From Dehalococcoidales bacterium (lineage in GTDB: Bacteria > Chloroflexota > Dehalococcoidia > Dehalococcoidales > UBA2162), in assembly GCA_016932435.1 (NCBI GenBank), contig JAFGCW010000060.1, positions 1 to 64,000 on the forward strand: DNA of 64,000 nt, in the 5' to 3' direction. Position numbers and translations under genes: made by a program. Shown piece by piece: positions 33,558 to 43,457 of the stretch (within the stretch, counting starts at the first letter, position 1; every line of letters starts with the position of its first letter). The notes below the pieces were generated by a model that searched no databases, was not told the origin of the DNA, and saw only the letters and a program-made list of their open reading frames with translations.

Positions 33558-34781
33558 CTATTCTGAACGTAATGCTTCAATCGGATTAAGTCGGGACGCG
33601 TTCCAGGCAGGATAAAAACCGAAGAACAGGCCGATACCTATAGATACAGAGACGGCAAGTATCACGATATCCGCTGAAACGAGGGTGTTTACCAGGCCTG
33701 ACTGCTGAACAAAGAAAGCAGCCACCCACCCGAAGATAACACCGATGATTCCGCCGGCAAGAGTAAGAGATGCGGCTTCGACCAGGAACTGAACCCAGAT
33801 ATCACGCTCTCTTGCCCCGAGAGCTTTTCGAATTCCAATCTCTCTCGTTCTCTCAAGTACGGATACGAGCATGATATTCATCACACCGATACCTCCAACC
33901 AGCAAAGCAATGGCTGCTATTGCGCCGAGGAGTATGGTGAGAGTCTGGGATGTCTCTTCCATTGTCTCAGCTATTTCCTGCATCGACATAATCGTGAAGT
34001 CATCATCTACCCCAAGTGCAAGTCTGTGCCGGGTACGCAGGAGTTCCGTAATATCTTCTATTACCTGGTCCGTTTTGTCTTCATCTGTGACTGTTAAAGC
34101 TATTGTTGATACGATATGCTCCCCACGTGATGTTCGCAATTGGGCTATAGATTGTTGTACAGCGGTTAATGGTACGAATATGGAATCGTCAGGTCCCATA
34201 AATCCGCCCTCGGATTCAAGGATTCCGATAACCGTGCCGATTTTAGTGTCAATTCTAACGTTCTCACCGATCGGTATTGAATTACTGAAAAGAGTATCGA
34301 CTACGTTACTGCCGATTACTGCTACTTTCGCTCCCTGGTCATAATCATACTGGGAGAAGAAGACTCCCTGTTCGAGTTCCAGGTTCATTACCTCAGCATA
34401 TTCAGGCGTGACGCCAAATACCTGGGCATTAGTATTGGCATTACCATATATAACTTGTGTATAGGTAGAATAATAAGGAGCTATGTTTTTAACGTATTCG
34501 ACCTGTTCGGCGATTGCTTCGGCATCTTCATAGGTGAGTGTCTGACTGCTGCCACCTGTAAAACCTTTGAAGGTGAATGAACCCGGACTTATAGTGATGA
34601 GGTCCGAACCGATACTCTCTATGCTTTCAAGGATTGTGGCTGTCGCGCCTTTCCCAATTGACATAAGTGTGATCACTGAAGCGACACCAATAACTATACC
34701 AAGCATTGTCAGGAAACTCCGCAGCTTGTGGGTGCTGATTCCCATCCAGACAGTTGATAAAAAACTAACAAATGCTTTCAT
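33558..34781 (-). CDS. MacB-like ABC transporter permease
   Basis: 407 residues with the FtsX/MacB layout: an N-terminal membrane segment (LRSFLTMLGIVIGVASVITLMSIGKGA), a large extracytoplasmic domain (MacB_PCD type, about 45-245), and three membrane segments at the C-terminus, with LERTREIGIRKALGARERDIWVQFLVEA between the second and third. It forms a type VII ABC system with the ATPase and the membrane fusion protein encoded immediately upstream on the same strand (4-base overlap with the ATPase gene). Substrate unknown; peptides or antibiotics are usual. Confidence 0.92.
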   Translation of the reverse strand: MKAFVSFLSTVWMGISTHKLRSFLTMLGIVIGVASVITLMSIGKGATATILESIESIGSDLITISPGSFTFKGFTGGSSQTLTYEDAEAIAEQVEYVKNIAPYYSTYTQVIYGNANTNAQVFGVTPEYAEVMNLELEQGVFFSQYDYDQGAKVAVIGSNVVDTLFSNSIPIGENVRIDTKIGTVIGILESEGGFMGPDDSIFVPLTAVQQSIAQLRTSRGEHIVSTIALTVTDEDKTDQVIEDITELLRTRHRLALGVDDDFTIMSMQEIAETMEETSQTLTILLGAIAAIALLVGGIGVMNIMLVSVLERTREIGIRKALGARERDIWVQFLVEAASLTLAGGIIGVIFGWVAAFFVQQSGLVNTLVSADIVILAVSVSIGIGLFFGFYPAWNASRLNPIEALRSE

Positions 34782-35446
34782 TGCTTATCACCTGAAACAA
34801 CCTCGCCGTCTCTGAAACGAATTATCCTTTGACAGTGACTGGCAATTTCTTCATCATGCGTCACCATAAGCACGGTAATTTCACGCTCAGTGTTGAGAGA
34901 AGTAAGAATGGATATTATCTCTTTTCCGGACTGGCTGTCCAGCTGTCCGGTAGGTTCGTCGGCAAGAAATAGAGACGGATTTTTTACCAGAGCACGGGCT
35001 ATTGCTACTCTCTGCTGTTCACCGCCAGATAGTTCGATAGGCCGGTGTCTTACTCTCTCTGAAAGCCCTACAATATCCAATGCCTCCAGCGCACGCTGAC
35101 GATCAACTCCCCCGGCATACGTCATCCCCAGCTCTACATTAGCCAGTGCGGTCAGCCTAGACAGAAGGTTAAACGTCTGAAAGACAAAACCAACCTTTTT
35201 CCCCCGAATTTCAGCCAGTTCGGTACTTTTCAAGTGGCCGACTTCTTTTCCATCCAAATAATAATCCCCTGAAGTGGGTACATCGAGGCATCCCAGTAAA
35301 TTCAGCAGGGTCGATTTACCAGAACCGGACGGTCCCATTATTGCAACCAGTTCTCCCTGTCCTATCTGAAGGTTGATTCCGTGAAGAACCGTAAGTTCTC
35401 TTTTCCCCATCGTGTATGATTTTCTAATATTTTCTAGACGTATCAT
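34778..35446 (-). CDS. MacB/LolD-like ABC transporter ATPase
   Basis: 222 residues with all hallmarks: Walker A GPSGSGKST (38-46), signature LSGGEQQRVAIARAL, Walker B LFLADEPTGQLDS and the H-loop MVTHDEE. The stop overlaps the permease start, and the start lies 2 bp after the stop of the adaptor gene, so the three are co-translated. It powers export by the linked permease. Confidence 0.95.
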   Translation of the reverse strand: MIRLENIRKSYTMGKRELTVLHGINLQIGQGELVAIMGPSGSGKSTLLNLLGCLDVPTSGDYYLDGKEVGHLKSTELAEIRGKKVGFVFQTFNLLSRLTALANVELGMTYAGGVDRQRALEALDIVGLSERVRHRPIELSGGEQQRVAIARALVKNPSLFLADEPTGQLDSQSGKEIISILTSLNTEREITVLMVTHDEEIASHCQRIIRFRDGEVVSGDKQ

Positions 35447-35447
35447 A

Positions 35448-37106
35448 TTATTTCCTTATAGCAATTCCTGGTCCAAAGAATCCACCTTGTTGCATTGAAC
35501 TACTCGACGAAGTGAGAGTAACCTCAACTTCCTCACCTTCACTCAAGCCGCTTATAATTTCGGTATTCTGCCAGTCACTGACTCCCGTTTCTATGGTACG
35601 TTCCTCAATTGTCCCATCTGGCAGTACTACTTTCACGTAATTCTTACCGCCTTTCATGGTTATTGCCGCACTGGGAACGAGCAGTACGTCCGTTACTTCT
35701 TCGGTAATGATACTCACGGTTACCGTGAGACCTTCTCTAAGCTGGAAACCGCCTGAAGTGGTTACAGCCTGTCCAAAATCTCCTGCAGGGAACTGTATAG
35801 TACCATCACTGCTGTTTTCTCCGAATGAAAATGCCTTATCTCCGAAGGCAAAACCTCTTCCACCGGAGGATGTTTTCCCTTCTTCACCTTTAGGCATTTC
35901 CGGGAATTCGAAGTTTTTCATTTTTTCTGCCATTTCCTCTGCCTCTTCCTGTGTCATCTTACCGGCTTCGACGGCTTGTTTGAGCATCGGAGGGAGTTCA
36001 CCGGATTCGAGGTCTTCAATGGCTTTTTGCATTGATTTTCCAACATCCACGATCATATCATCTGCAGAGCGGATCTTGATCTTAACCGCATAATTGACCA
36101 CGCCTTGCTGTATGGTAGCGGTAGGAGAAATCTTGACCACCTCGGCGGGAAGGATCATGGTCTGAGCGGCATCAACTTTAGCTGTTGCCGGTATGCCGAC
36201 AGCAATGTTGAATATATCCATTTCACTCACATAGACTTCGGCTTCGAATTCATCGGGATCGGCAATTTCTAAAGCCGCTGCCCCTTTCTGGATCGTATTA
36301 CCTTGAACAAGATTTACTCTGGTTATAAAACCTTCATAAGGAGCTTTTACATTCCAGTCCTGGTTCTGAGCTTCTTCCAGCGCCACTATCGCGTCGTCGA
36401 GCTGCTGTTGCGCGTCTTCGAGTTGACTTTTCTTTATCACCAGTTCTTTTTGTTTCGTTTCCCGTTCTATTTCAAGATCAGCAGAGACATCCGCCAGTTT
36501 TTTCTCGGCATCAAGCAGAGTGATTTCAGCGATATCCAGTTGTGCTTTTTTCTGGTTATAGTTCCGGATACGTTCCGGTACGGTCCAGTTATCAAGATAT
36601 TGTCTTTCAGCTATATCGAAAATCTCCTGGGCAGAAGCGAGAGATATCTTCGCATTAGCTACTACGAGTTCAGCTTCGGCTTCCTTCTGGTTAGCGTATA
36701 CCTGACTGTTGACATTATCCAGAACATCCTCTGCATTCTGGTAATTAATTTCTGCTTGTAATAGAGCCTGGTCCTTTGTCTCAATGCTACGGATTAAGGT
36801 TTTCAACTGGTCGTCGCGTTCGGATGTGTCCAGTGTTGCCAGCACCTGCTCTTTTTCAACATAATCACCTTCTTCCACAAGAACCTCTTTAACCGTCCCG
36901 GTGAGTTCGAAAGCGAGAGTTTCTTTTTGAGAAAGTGCAAGGTTTCCTACCGCCGAAATATCCAGTGAAAGATCACCTCTTGTTACGGTCTGAATCACTG
37001 TTTGTTCTTCTGTTTCTTCTGGTTCAGCTCCTTTGCGGCATCCTGAAAATATCAACAACATAGCTACTAGGATTAGGGCTGATAGGGTAATGCGTATGAC
37101 TTTCAC
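35448..37106 (-). CDS. MacA-like periplasmic adaptor (lipoprotein)
   Basis: 552 residues starting at a GTG (37106) that has AGGAGG six bases upstream; earlier in-frame codons lack this. A lipobox is present (LLIFSGC-RK). The order is: short N-terminal beta barrel (VKEVLVEEGDYVEKEQVLATLD), a long coiled hairpin (about 85-245), lipoyl-like and barrel parts (VKAPYEGFITRVNLVQGNTIQ), and a C-terminal HlyD domain (LREGLTVTVSIITEEVTDVLLVPSAA). An unusual acidic/Gly-rich insert of about 110 residues (VEAGKMTQEEAEEMAEKMKNFEF... GGRGFAFGDKAFSFG) interrupts the last barrel. First gene of the MacAB-like operon and located next to a two-component system. Confidence 0.9.
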   Translation of the reverse strand: MKVIRITLSALILVAMLLIFSGCRKGAEPEETEEQTVIQTVTRGDLSLDISAVGNLALSQKETLAFELTGTVKEVLVEEGDYVEKEQVLATLDTSERDDQLKTLIRSIETKDQALLQAEINYQNAEDVLDNVNSQVYANQKEAEAELVVANAKISLASAQEIFDIAERQYLDNWTVPERIRNYNQKKAQLDIAEITLLDAEKKLADVSADLEIERETKQKELVIKKSQLEDAQQQLDDAIVALEEAQNQDWNVKAPYEGFITRVNLVQGNTIQKGAAALEIADPDEFEAEVYVSEMDIFNIAVGIPATAKVDAAQTMILPAEVVKISPTATIQQGVVNYAVKIKIRSADDMIVDVGKSMQKAIEDLESGELPPMLKQAVEAGKMTQEEAEEMAEKMKNFEFPEMPKGEEGKTSSGGRGFAFGDKAFSFGENSSDGTIQFPAGDFGQAVTTSGGFQLREGLTVTVSIITEEVTDVLLVPSAAITMKGGKNYVKVVLPDGTIEERTIETGVSDWQNTEIISGLSEGEEVEVTLTSSSSSMQQGGFFGPGIAIRK

Positions 37107-37204
37107 TGGTATCCTCCTGTTCTCATGTTCCAGTATCATCTCGGATAAAAAATATACTGGTACTATGACACAATAATGTTAATATAATATTAATGGTAGT
37201 ATAC

Positions 37205-38548
37205 TCATTTGCGAGTAATCGGTACAGTGAAGCTGAAATTACTGCCTTTACCCTGTTCACTCTCAACTTTTATCTGTCCGCCATGGGCTTCGACGAGTCG
37301 TTTTGCTATCGTTAGTCCCAGGCCACTTCCTCCGGTTGCTCTGGCACGCGATTTATCAATCCTGTATAACCTTTCGAAAATGTTGTCCAGATCATCGGCG
37401 GGTATCCCTTCGCCGTTATCTATTACGCTAACTTCAATGTATTCGTCTACCTGCTGTGCCGAGATAGAAATGGTTCCTCCGGACGGTGTAGCGGTGATTG
37501 CATTTTCTATGAGGTTGTGCAGTACCTGGCTGATACGGTGTACATCAATAGTTATCTCTGGAAGATTATCAGCTGATGTGAATTCCAGATTTACTTCTTT
37601 TTGTAAAGCCTTTGTCTGCATCATCTGTGCCGTCGTCTCGATTATTTTTCCGATTTCTCCAGGTTCACGTTCGAGTTTAAGTTCACCTGCTTCAGCAAGA
37701 CTGAGTTCTTGAAGGTCGTCTACAAGGCGAGTAAGGAGAGTTGCTTCCTCATCCAGTTTTCGAATCGTATCCTGGTTGGTTTGTATTAGTCCGTCATGAG
37801 CTGCTTCCAGGTATCCCTTGATATTGGCAAGCGGATTTCTTAATTCATGAGCGATATCGGCAACCATGTTTTTCCGCAATTCTTCAGCTCTTCCAAGATT
37901 ATCTGCCATCGTATTGAAAGTGGTTCCTAACTGGTCGAGTTCAGTGTTTCCATTTACATCAACTCTCTGGGTGAAATCACCACTCCCGAGTCGGTTTGCA
38001 GCCTGGGTTAACGCTCGAACCGGTGACAGGATCCTGCGTGAAAAGAAGTACGTGAGTATCAGGGCAATGATAATAGCTATCAGCCCACCCCAGAGAAAAT
38101 ACCGTCCGATAGATTTGAACAGAAGCTGGAAAGACTCTAAGCTCAATTCCGAAGATGATCTCGGTATTATATATAATGTACCGAAACCTTCCCTCTGGAA
38201 AGGAAATGAAATTACTCTCCCGGGTGAATCCGGCTCGTACTCTCCAGATAATCTACCCTGCGAGTCGGCAACGACTATTCCTTCCGAATCTGTAAGTACT
38301 ATTTGCTGTTCGTAAAGGTTACTCCACTGCTCGATAATAGGCTGAATCCCTTCCCAGTCCCTGTTGATGAAGTAGATACGTGTAAGTTCGGATTGCATCC
38401 TGAGAGCTCTACTATTATCTATCTGCTCTCTGAACCTTTGTATTTCGTCCCTGGTGGCCTGGTTAACGAAGAAGAGAACAGCGCCAATTGCAACGAGTAT
38501 CACAAGAGTAAAGCCAAGTAAAAGTCGAAACTGCAGTTTACCCGTCAT
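37205..38548 (-). CDS. Sensor histidine kinase
   Basis: 447 residues from ATG 38548 (GAGGTG upstream). Two membrane segments (about 7-28 and 150-169) flank a 120-residue extracytoplasmic sensor; a HAMP domain follows ([22 protein letters not shown]), then the HisKA box ([16 protein letters not shown], His at 234), and the HATPase with N box ([10 protein letters not shown]), DNGEGIP and [11 protein letters not shown]. It overlaps the response regulator gene by 11 bases. It likely senses envelope stress or a drug and controls the adjacent MacAB-like operon. Confidence 0.93.
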   Translation of the reverse strand: MTGKLQFRLLLGFTLVILVAIGAVLFFVNQATRDEIQRFREQIDNSRALRMQSELTRIYFINRDWEGIQPIIEQWSNLYEQQIVLTDSEGIVVADSQGRLSGEYEPDSPGRVISFPFQREGFGTLYIIPRSSSELSLESFQLLFKSIGRYFLWGGLIAIIIALILTYFFSRRILSPVRALTQAANRLGSGDFTQRVDVNGNTELDQLGTTFNTMADNLGRAEELRKNMVADIAHELRNPLANIKGYLEAAHDGLIQTNQDTIRKLDEEATLLTRLVDDLQELSLAEAGELKLEREPGEIGKIIETTAQMMQTKALQKEVNLEFTSADNLPEITIDVHRISQVLHNLIENAITATPSGGTISISAQQVDEYIEVSVIDNGEGIPADDLDNIFERLYRIDKSRARATGGSGLGLTIAKRLVEAHGGQIKVESEQGKGSNFSFTVPITRK

Positions 38549-39233
38549 CAGGCACCTCTGACAGCTTATACCCCGCGCCATAAACGGTCTTAATATACCT
38601 TGGTTTCGATGGATCGTCCTCCATCTTGCGGCGGATATTCAGTATATGGACATCGATTGTACGGTCGAATCCTTCGAACCCGTAACCGAGTGCTTTATCG
38701 ATAATCTCGGACCGGCTGAATACCCTGCCCGGTTCTCTTATCAGAGCGCCCAGCAGTTTGAACTCAATCTCAGTTAATGGGATTTCTTTATCCTCAATGG
38801 ATGCTTCATGCTTCAGGAAATTCACGGTTAGTTTACTATGCGTTATTACTTCAGGACCACGTTCACCCGGCATTCGTCTCAGTACCACTCTTACTCGTGC
38901 CGCCAGTTCACGGGGACTGAATGGTTTAGTAATATAATCATCTGCGCCAACTTCCAGCCCTGTCAGCTTATCCTGGTCTGTAGATCGCGCCGTAAGCATT
39001 ATTATCGGCACATCGGATTCCTGTCTGAGTGTGCGGCATACTTCAAGCCCATTTATTCCCGGTAACATCAGGTCCAGCACTATCAGGTCCGGATGATTCT
39101 TACGAGCGAGTTCCAGCGCATCCAGGCCATTATACGCAGTATCTACCCTATAACCGTCACGATTCAAGTAAAGTTTTACCAACTCTACCGTTTTTTCATC
39201 GTCGTCAACGACAAGGACTCGTTTACCTGACAC
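38538..39233 (-). CDS. OmpR-family response regulator
   Basis: 231 residues with GTG start. The receiver domain has the acid pocket D10-D12, phosphoacceptor D54 (IVLDLMLPG), T81 and K103 ([10 protein letters not shown]). The C-terminal winged helix is of OmpR type ([32 protein letters not shown]...[31 protein letters not shown]). Partner of the overlapping kinase; probable regulator of the transporter genes downstream on the same strand. Confidence 0.95.
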   Translation of the reverse strand: MSGKRVLVVDDDEKTVELVKLYLNRDGYRVDTAYNGLDALELARKNHPDLIVLDLMLPGINGLEVCRTLRQESDVPIIMLTARSTDQDKLTGLEVGADDYITKPFSPRELAARVRVVLRRMPGERGPEVITHSKLTVNFLKHEASIEDKEIPLTEIEFKLLGALIREPGRVFSRSEIIDKALGYGFEGFDRTIDVHILNIRRKMEDDPSKPRYIKTVYGAGYKLSEVPDDG

Positions 39234-39316
39234 ATGTTTCTCCCAAAATATGTTCTATTCGATATTATAATTGAAATGTTAAGAAAATATTAGTATAGGA
39301 TATTCTACCAGGTCCC

Positions 39317-39350
39317 AAAAACGGGTAGAGGGGGAATCCCCCCTCTACCC
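39317..39350 (-). terminator. Terminator after the secreted helical protein gene
   Basis: A long GC-rich hairpin (GGGTAGAGGGGG / CCCCCTCTACCC, with A/T loop) followed, on the minus strand, by T5. It lies 45 bp beyond the stop at 39396. Confidence 0.75.
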
Positions 39351-39395
39351 GGCTGTTAGAATCTTTTAAGTTAATACGGTATATCCGATATTATC

Positions 39396-39845
39396 TTATT
39401 GACTGGGAAGGCATAGTCCATCGAACATCCTCATTCCACCTCTGTCCCGGAAGATGCCGAAGGTTTTGGAGCGAGGCATATCAGGCATATCAGGTTTATC
39501 TTTCATCCACTCTTTAATCTGGTCAGTATACTCTTTGATATCGGGTCTGGATTCCAGCCATCCCTTATATTCGGCAGCTTTTTCTTCACTAATAATCCCT
39601 TCATCAACCAGATTTTGCAGGTATTTATCCAGGGCTTCTTCATGCATTTCCGCCTGTGCCTGTTCGAAAGCATCTTCTACAGTCTGCTGGTCTATCCCCA
39701 GTATGTCCGCTACTCTTGCCATTATTGAATCGGATTTGGACTCATCTACAGAATCCTGTGCCATGGCGATTCCACCCAGGCTTGCGATGATTATAAGGAT
39801 AGCGCCCAGCACCATGATGATGAACTTTCTCTTCCTCCACATCAT
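39396..39845 (-). CDS. Secreted helical protein
   Basis: About 149 residues; the ATG at 39845 follows AAAGGAGG by five bases. A signal peptide (IIMVLGAILIIIASLGGIAMAQ) is followed by a helical domain: VADILGIDQQTVEDAFEQAQ, then LQNLVDEGIISEEKAAEYKGWLESRPD, a pattern of short secreted proteins in Chloroflexota and Firmicutes of DUF2680-like type. The end has Met/Asp-rich segments (KPDMPDMPRSK). No partner gene on the same strand. Role unknown; a metal- or envelope-related role is possible. Confidence 0.7.
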   Translation of the reverse strand: MMWRKRKFIIMVLGAILIIIASLGGIAMAQDSVDESKSDSIMARVADILGIDQQTVEDAFEQAQAEMHEEALDKYLQNLVDEGIISEEKAAEYKGWLESRPDIKEYTDQIKEWMKDKPDMPDMPRSKTFGIFRDRGGMRMFDGLCLPSQ

Positions 39846-40016
39846 TATCACCTCCTTTCACAAATATTCGAGTGTTCTGAGGTTATTTTATCAATCAAAT
39901 ACTAAAATCTTATTAAGAAAACCCGGAAAATATTCTCCGGAATATGGTTATCGGATGTAATAGTTTTCGACGGATAACGTATTACTATGTAGTGGACCGA
40001 GTGTATATTCAGACAG

Positions 40017-40044
40017 AAAAGGCCGGCTAAACAGCCGGCCTTTT
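40017..40044. terminator. Bidirectional terminator after sigma/anti-sigma operon
   Basis: Perfect stem GGCCGGCT / AGCCGGCC with AAAC loop (40021-40040), A4 before and T4 after. It ends the minus-strand anti-sigma gene (stop at 40064). Confidence 0.9.
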
Positions 40045-40063
40045 CTGCATTAAGATTACGAGA

Positions 40064-41116
40064 TTATTGTTCTTTCAGAGATTTAATTGCTATTCCGTAA
40101 CCTCGCTCTGAAATCTCAATAGCTTTCAGGATAATCTCTCTGGTCGATTCAGGTACTTTATCCAGGAGTTCATACAAACTCTGGATGTTTGTATAAGCCT
40201 GGTTATTGACTGTTATATTCAACTCATCTCTCTTACTTAACCAATGCTTGGTTGACGCTGGTTCAATAGTAATTTTCGTAGGAGGAATTTCGACATTTAC
40301 CTCGGGTTTGGTTGGCTGTACTACGATCGGATCTGCGGGTGGTGCCGGAGCTGATTGATTATCAGACGTCTCATCATCACCGATATCTTCAGCAGGTATG
40401 TCTTCATCACTACCCAGTATTTCATCAGCTGTTACTATTAACGATTGTTCCATATCCGCTTCTTCAGCTTCTTCTGTTACTACAGCCTTTTCACTGAACA
40501 TCATGCTACCTTCGCCAGTGGTAGCTCTGTCCGCGTTATCCGATCTGGTGGAATACTCGGCAATATTGTTCAGGTTGGAATCCAGACTTGCGGCAAGTAT
40601 TTCTATCTCATCTATATCATTCTCATTCGCCATATAGATAATCTCTTCAACTCTGCGGTCTGCCATCCTGGCATAAGCTTCGGCTTTTCCCAGGTTGGTA
40701 AAGGTGAAGGCAAGCTGGACCTGTTCGGTAGCTCGCTTGACCGGATAGAGGAAGTCATCGGGCATACTTCCCATCGACGCGGCGGCGGTGCCACCGGTAG
40801 CGATGAGCAGCACCACGATGCCGGCAACTACACCGGTCCAGCGTGGTTGCCAGCCGAATCTGAACAATGACCGACTTCTCTTTTGATCCGATTCTTCGAG
40901 TACCGTGAACAACTCATTTCTGGCTTTAGCCTTGAATTCCTGGTCAGGCTCGAGTGATGAGATCTGGCTGGTTATCAACGACGCTTCCAGCAATGGTTTT
41001 AGTTCGTTCGCATACTGCGGGTAATCAGCGAGACACTGTTCCAGTGTTTCACCGTTGAACATCAGACGATCGAGACATTCATCCAGTATATCGTTAAATT
41101 CTTTTTCTTTACCCAT
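40064..41116 (-). CDS. DUF5667-type anti-sigma factor (membrane)
   Basis: 350 residues. The N-terminal about 90 are cytoplasmic and helical (FNDILDECLDRLMFNGETLEQCL), a membrane segment spans 94-112 (WTGVVAGIVVLLIATGGTAA), and the extracytoplasmic part has the DUF5667 pattern (MPDDFLYPVKRATEQVQLAFT...KAEAYARMADRRVEEI). The gene overlaps the ECF sigma gene by 8 bases, so it is the cognate anti-sigma protein. Residues 262-287 (DPIVVQPTKP...ITIEPA) are identical to a stalk segment of the surface protein at 50954-53473. The C-terminal 60 residues form a separate helical domain (SLYELLDKVPESTREIILKAIEI). Confidence 0.85.
   Translation of the reverse strand: MGKEKEFNDILDECLDRLMFNGETLEQCLADYPQYANELKPLLEASLITSQISSLEPDQEFKAKARNELFTVLEESDQKRSRSLFRFGWQPRWTGVVAGIVVLLIATGGTAAASMGSMPDDFLYPVKRATEQVQLAFTFTNLGKAEAYARMADRRVEEIIYMANENDIDEIEILAASLDSNLNNIAEYSTRSDNADRATTGEGSMMFSEKAVVTEEAEEADMEQSLIVTADEILGSDEDIPAEDIGDDETSDNQSAPAPPADPIVVQPTKPEVNVEIPPTKITIEPASTKHWLSKRDELNITVNNQAYTNIQSLYELLDKVPESTREIILKAIEISERGYGIAIKSLKEQ
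40256..40333 (-). other. 26-codon peptide motif shared with surface protein (copy in anti-sigma)
   Basis: Encodes residues 262-287 of the anti-sigma protein. The peptide (DPIVVQPTKP...KITIEPA) is identical to residues 780-805 of the surface protein, yet 16 of the 26 codons differ, all at third positions and all synonymous. Confidence 0.9.
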
Positions 41117-41657
41117 AATTTTCCGCCAGTAACATCTTCCTGAGAGACGCTATCGCACTATGCTGCAGGGCTTTTATTGCGCCCTGACTTTTCCCCATTA
41201 TCTTCGCAACCTGGGCTATCGGCATCTCACCGGCAAATCTTAAGGAAATAACCTCTCTTTGAGCTTCAGTGAGATTCTTGGCAACTTCCATTACTTTTTC
41301 GATATCCATTCTCTGTTCAACCAGTTCCTCCGGGCTTTTACTGGATTTATCTGTGATTATCGTTTCATCAGGGAGAGTATCGGGTCGGTTTTTGCTCTTT
41401 CTTATATAATCCACTATCAGATTATGAGCAATACGGTACAACCATGCAGAAAAGGGGACGCCCTTCCATTTGAAAGAGGAAATCGATTGGTGGGCTTTCA
41501 GGAAGACCTGCTGGGTCATATCCTCTGCCTCTTCCCTGTCTCCTATTTTCATCGCTATATATCTATATATTTTGTCAAAATATTCATCATACAGTTCAAC
41601 GAAAGCATTCGGATCATTTTGCTGCGCCCGTTGTACGACTATTTTTTCGTCCTGCAC
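41109..41657 (-). CDS. ECF RNA polymerase sigma factor
   Basis: 182 residues from a GTG (AGGAG upstream). Region 2 is clear: FVELYDEYFDKIYRYIAMKIGDREEAEDMTQQVFLKAHQSI with FSAWLYRIAHNLIVDYIRKSK; region 4 is EAQREVISLRFAGEMPIAQVAKIMGKSQGAIKALQHSAIASLRKML. It is co-translated with the anti-sigma gene, which begins within its last codons. Its targets are unknown. A -35 GGAAC/GTC pair in front of the operon is not obvious to me. Confidence 0.95.
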   Translation of the reverse strand: MQDEKIVVQRAQQNDPNAFVELYDEYFDKIYRYIAMKIGDREEAEDMTQQVFLKAHQSISSFKWKGVPFSAWLYRIAHNLIVDYIRKSKNRPDTLPDETIITDKSSKSPEELVEQRMDIEKVMEVAKNLTEAQREVISLRFAGEMPIAQVAKIMGKSQGAIKALQHSAIASLRKMLLAENYG

Positions 41658-41855
41658 CTGAGAACTCCTGTAAACCGGATTGTGATTTAGTGGTACCTGT
41701 TCCGGTCTAAATCAGGCGTAACCCTGATGCTATATAGTATAACGAACAGGATAAGAAAAAGATAGGTTATTTGTGTAGTTATGAGTGTAATATGTTAGAA
41801 TATCAGGAGTTGAAATAGTATGGTTGGTATTAGTTAACATAAACAAGGAGTCAGC

Positions 41856-42518
41856 TTGTCCTACTACATCCGCCAGATGCGAAAAGAAGATATTCCGCAG
41901 GTTTCCCGGATAGATCGGGAAGCTTTCCCGACCATGCTTCCACCGCCAAATTTCGACCGTGAACTCCGTAATCAAATGACACATTTTTATGTTGTCTGCG
42001 ACACGGACAGGAAAATGGAACAGATTGATATTCCTGTTGCCCGGACCGGGACATCGAGTCTGATGAACAGGTTAAAGCGCTGGTTCAATCCGGATGGGTC
42101 GATTGCGGATGATACACAACCTGTAAAGTATGATGATTATATTTGCGGCTATGTAGGTTTTTGGGTTATGGCTGAAGAAGCTCATATCACGACGATAGCC
42201 GTAAGTGAGGAACTGCAGCGCAGGGGAATAGGTGAGTTACTACTTATAACGGTTTTTAATCGTGCCAGAGAACTGTACGCTAATGTAGTAACCCTTGAAG
42301 TACGTGTATCCAACGTCGGGGCTCAGAATCTATACCTCAAATATGGATTTAAACAGGTAGGCGTACGTAAAGCATATTATACGGATAACCGTGAAGACGC
42401 CTACATAATGACAACACCAGATATTACTTCGTCGGAATGCCACTCACAGATGAGGGAACTTCATAAGTCTCATAAGTTGCGATGGGGTGAAGCCCGATTC
42501 AGCTTTTCGATTGATTGA
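41856..42518 (+). CDS. GNAT acetyltransferase (RimI-like)
   Basis: 220 residues from a TTG start with AAGGAG upstream. GNAT motifs: IRQMRKEDIPQVSRIDREAFP at the start, then ITTIAVSEELQRRGIGELLL (acetyl-CoA loop RRGIG), NVVTLEVRVSNVGAQNLYLKYGFKQVGVRKAYY. Residues about 48-88 contain an insertion (MEQIDIPVARTGTSSLMNRLK...NPDGSIADD) not usual in RimI. RimI itself acetylates ribosomal protein S18; the C-terminal 30 residues and the insert suggest another or broader substrate. Confidence 0.88.
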   Translation: MSYYIRQMRKEDIPQVSRIDREAFPTMLPPPNFDRELRNQMTHFYVVCDTDRKMEQIDIPVARTGTSSLMNRLKRWFNPDGSIADDTQPVKYDDYICGYVGFWVMAEEAHITTIAVSEELQRRGIGELLLITVFNRARELYANVVTLEVRVSNVGAQNLYLKYGFKQVGVRKAYYTDNREDAYIMTTPDITSSECHSQMRELHKSHKLRWGEARFSFSID

Positions 42519-42523
42519 GTACC

Positions 42524-43015
42524 TTAACGCCTACCAATTATGCTATCGAAGATTCCCGATTTCCCAGCCGGGTCAGTAGTTCCTACATTATTCATTAACC
42601 AGTCTTCAAGGGCTGATTTACATCTCTGGAGTCGATCTTTCAATTTTACGGTGTCGATATTGGCGACATAATTACTGGTCTGAAATTGTTCGGTCGTAGA
42701 TACCTGCTCGTTATAGTCCTGTGCTATATCAAATACGTCTGTCAGAGCCGATTGCAGATTCTGGCTGAGAAACTCGATATTATTCATATTCATTATCCAG
42801 CCTTTAACAGCGAACCTCTTTATCTGTTCACCCTCCATGAGGACCTGGACAAGTCTTAGATTTACCCTGATATCGGATAATATGGAATGTACTACATATT
42901 GGTGTGGTGACGACGAACCGCCTTTTCTTCTCAAGAACAATTGTAGAGCGATAAGTCCGATTATTACCAGGATAACCGGCATGAATTCTGTTAGATCACC
43001 GAAATCCAAAATCAA
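42524..43015 (-). CDS. Small membrane-anchored protein, unknown
   Basis: 163 residues. A single N-terminal membrane helix (PVILVIIGLIALQLFL) follows a short acidic start; the remainder is helical with DIRVNLRLVQVLMEGEQ and LQRCKSALEDWLMNN. No enzyme motif. It stands between two converging or diverging single genes and has no operon partner. The family is not recognised. Confidence 0.6.
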   Translation of the reverse strand: MILDFGDLTEFMPVILVIIGLIALQLFLRRKGGSSSPHQYVVHSILSDIRVNLRLVQVLMEGEQIKRFAVKGWIMNMNNIEFLSQNLQSALTDVFDIAQDYNEQVSTTEQFQTSNYVANIDTVKLKDRLQRCKSALEDWLMNNVGTTDPAGKSGIFDSIIGRR

Positions 43016-43131
43016 CTCCTCCTCTTAACAACCGAGGATATCTAATATTGTCTTTTTCGTATACTTTCAAATAATATACCATACATCAATACGAATATTG
43101 AAAATCTATGGAAAGCTGATAGGCAGGTGTA

Positions 43132-43314
43132 CTATTCTGAAGACAGCTTACCGCCAATCGCCCAGTTATGTTTTGGTACATCTTTTATAATAATCGTCAC
43201 TGCTTCGGGTGGAATCCCGAGTTTTTCCGTCATTACGGATGTTATCCCCTTGGCAAGTTCCTTCTTTTGTTCAACTGACCGTCCTTCCCACATATCAACC
43301 GTTACCAATGGCAT
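43132..43314 (-). CDS. 4-oxalocrotonate tautomerase family protein
   Basis: 60 residues from ATG 43314, chosen because AGGAGG lies upstream and because the mature protein then begins with the catalytic Pro (MPLVTVDMWEGRS). The typical core follows: QKKELAKGITSVMTEKLGIPPEAVTIIIKDVPKHNWAIGG. Length fits the family (about 62). It keto-enol isomerises small 2-oxo acids in relatives; the physiological substrate here is unknown. Confidence 0.9.
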   Translation of the reverse strand: MPLVTVDMWEGRSVEQKKELAKGITSVMTEKLGIPPEAVTIIIKDVPKHNWAIGGKLSSE

Positions 43315-43457
43315 ACGTACCTCCTGATATTTTGATGCCTGTTTATCATAGATATGTAACCGATATCTTGTCAATATATTTGACTTATCATGTTAGTAAA
43401 GAATAGAATTCATACTTAATTTACCCTTATACAATTGGTCGACAACGGAGGTGTATC

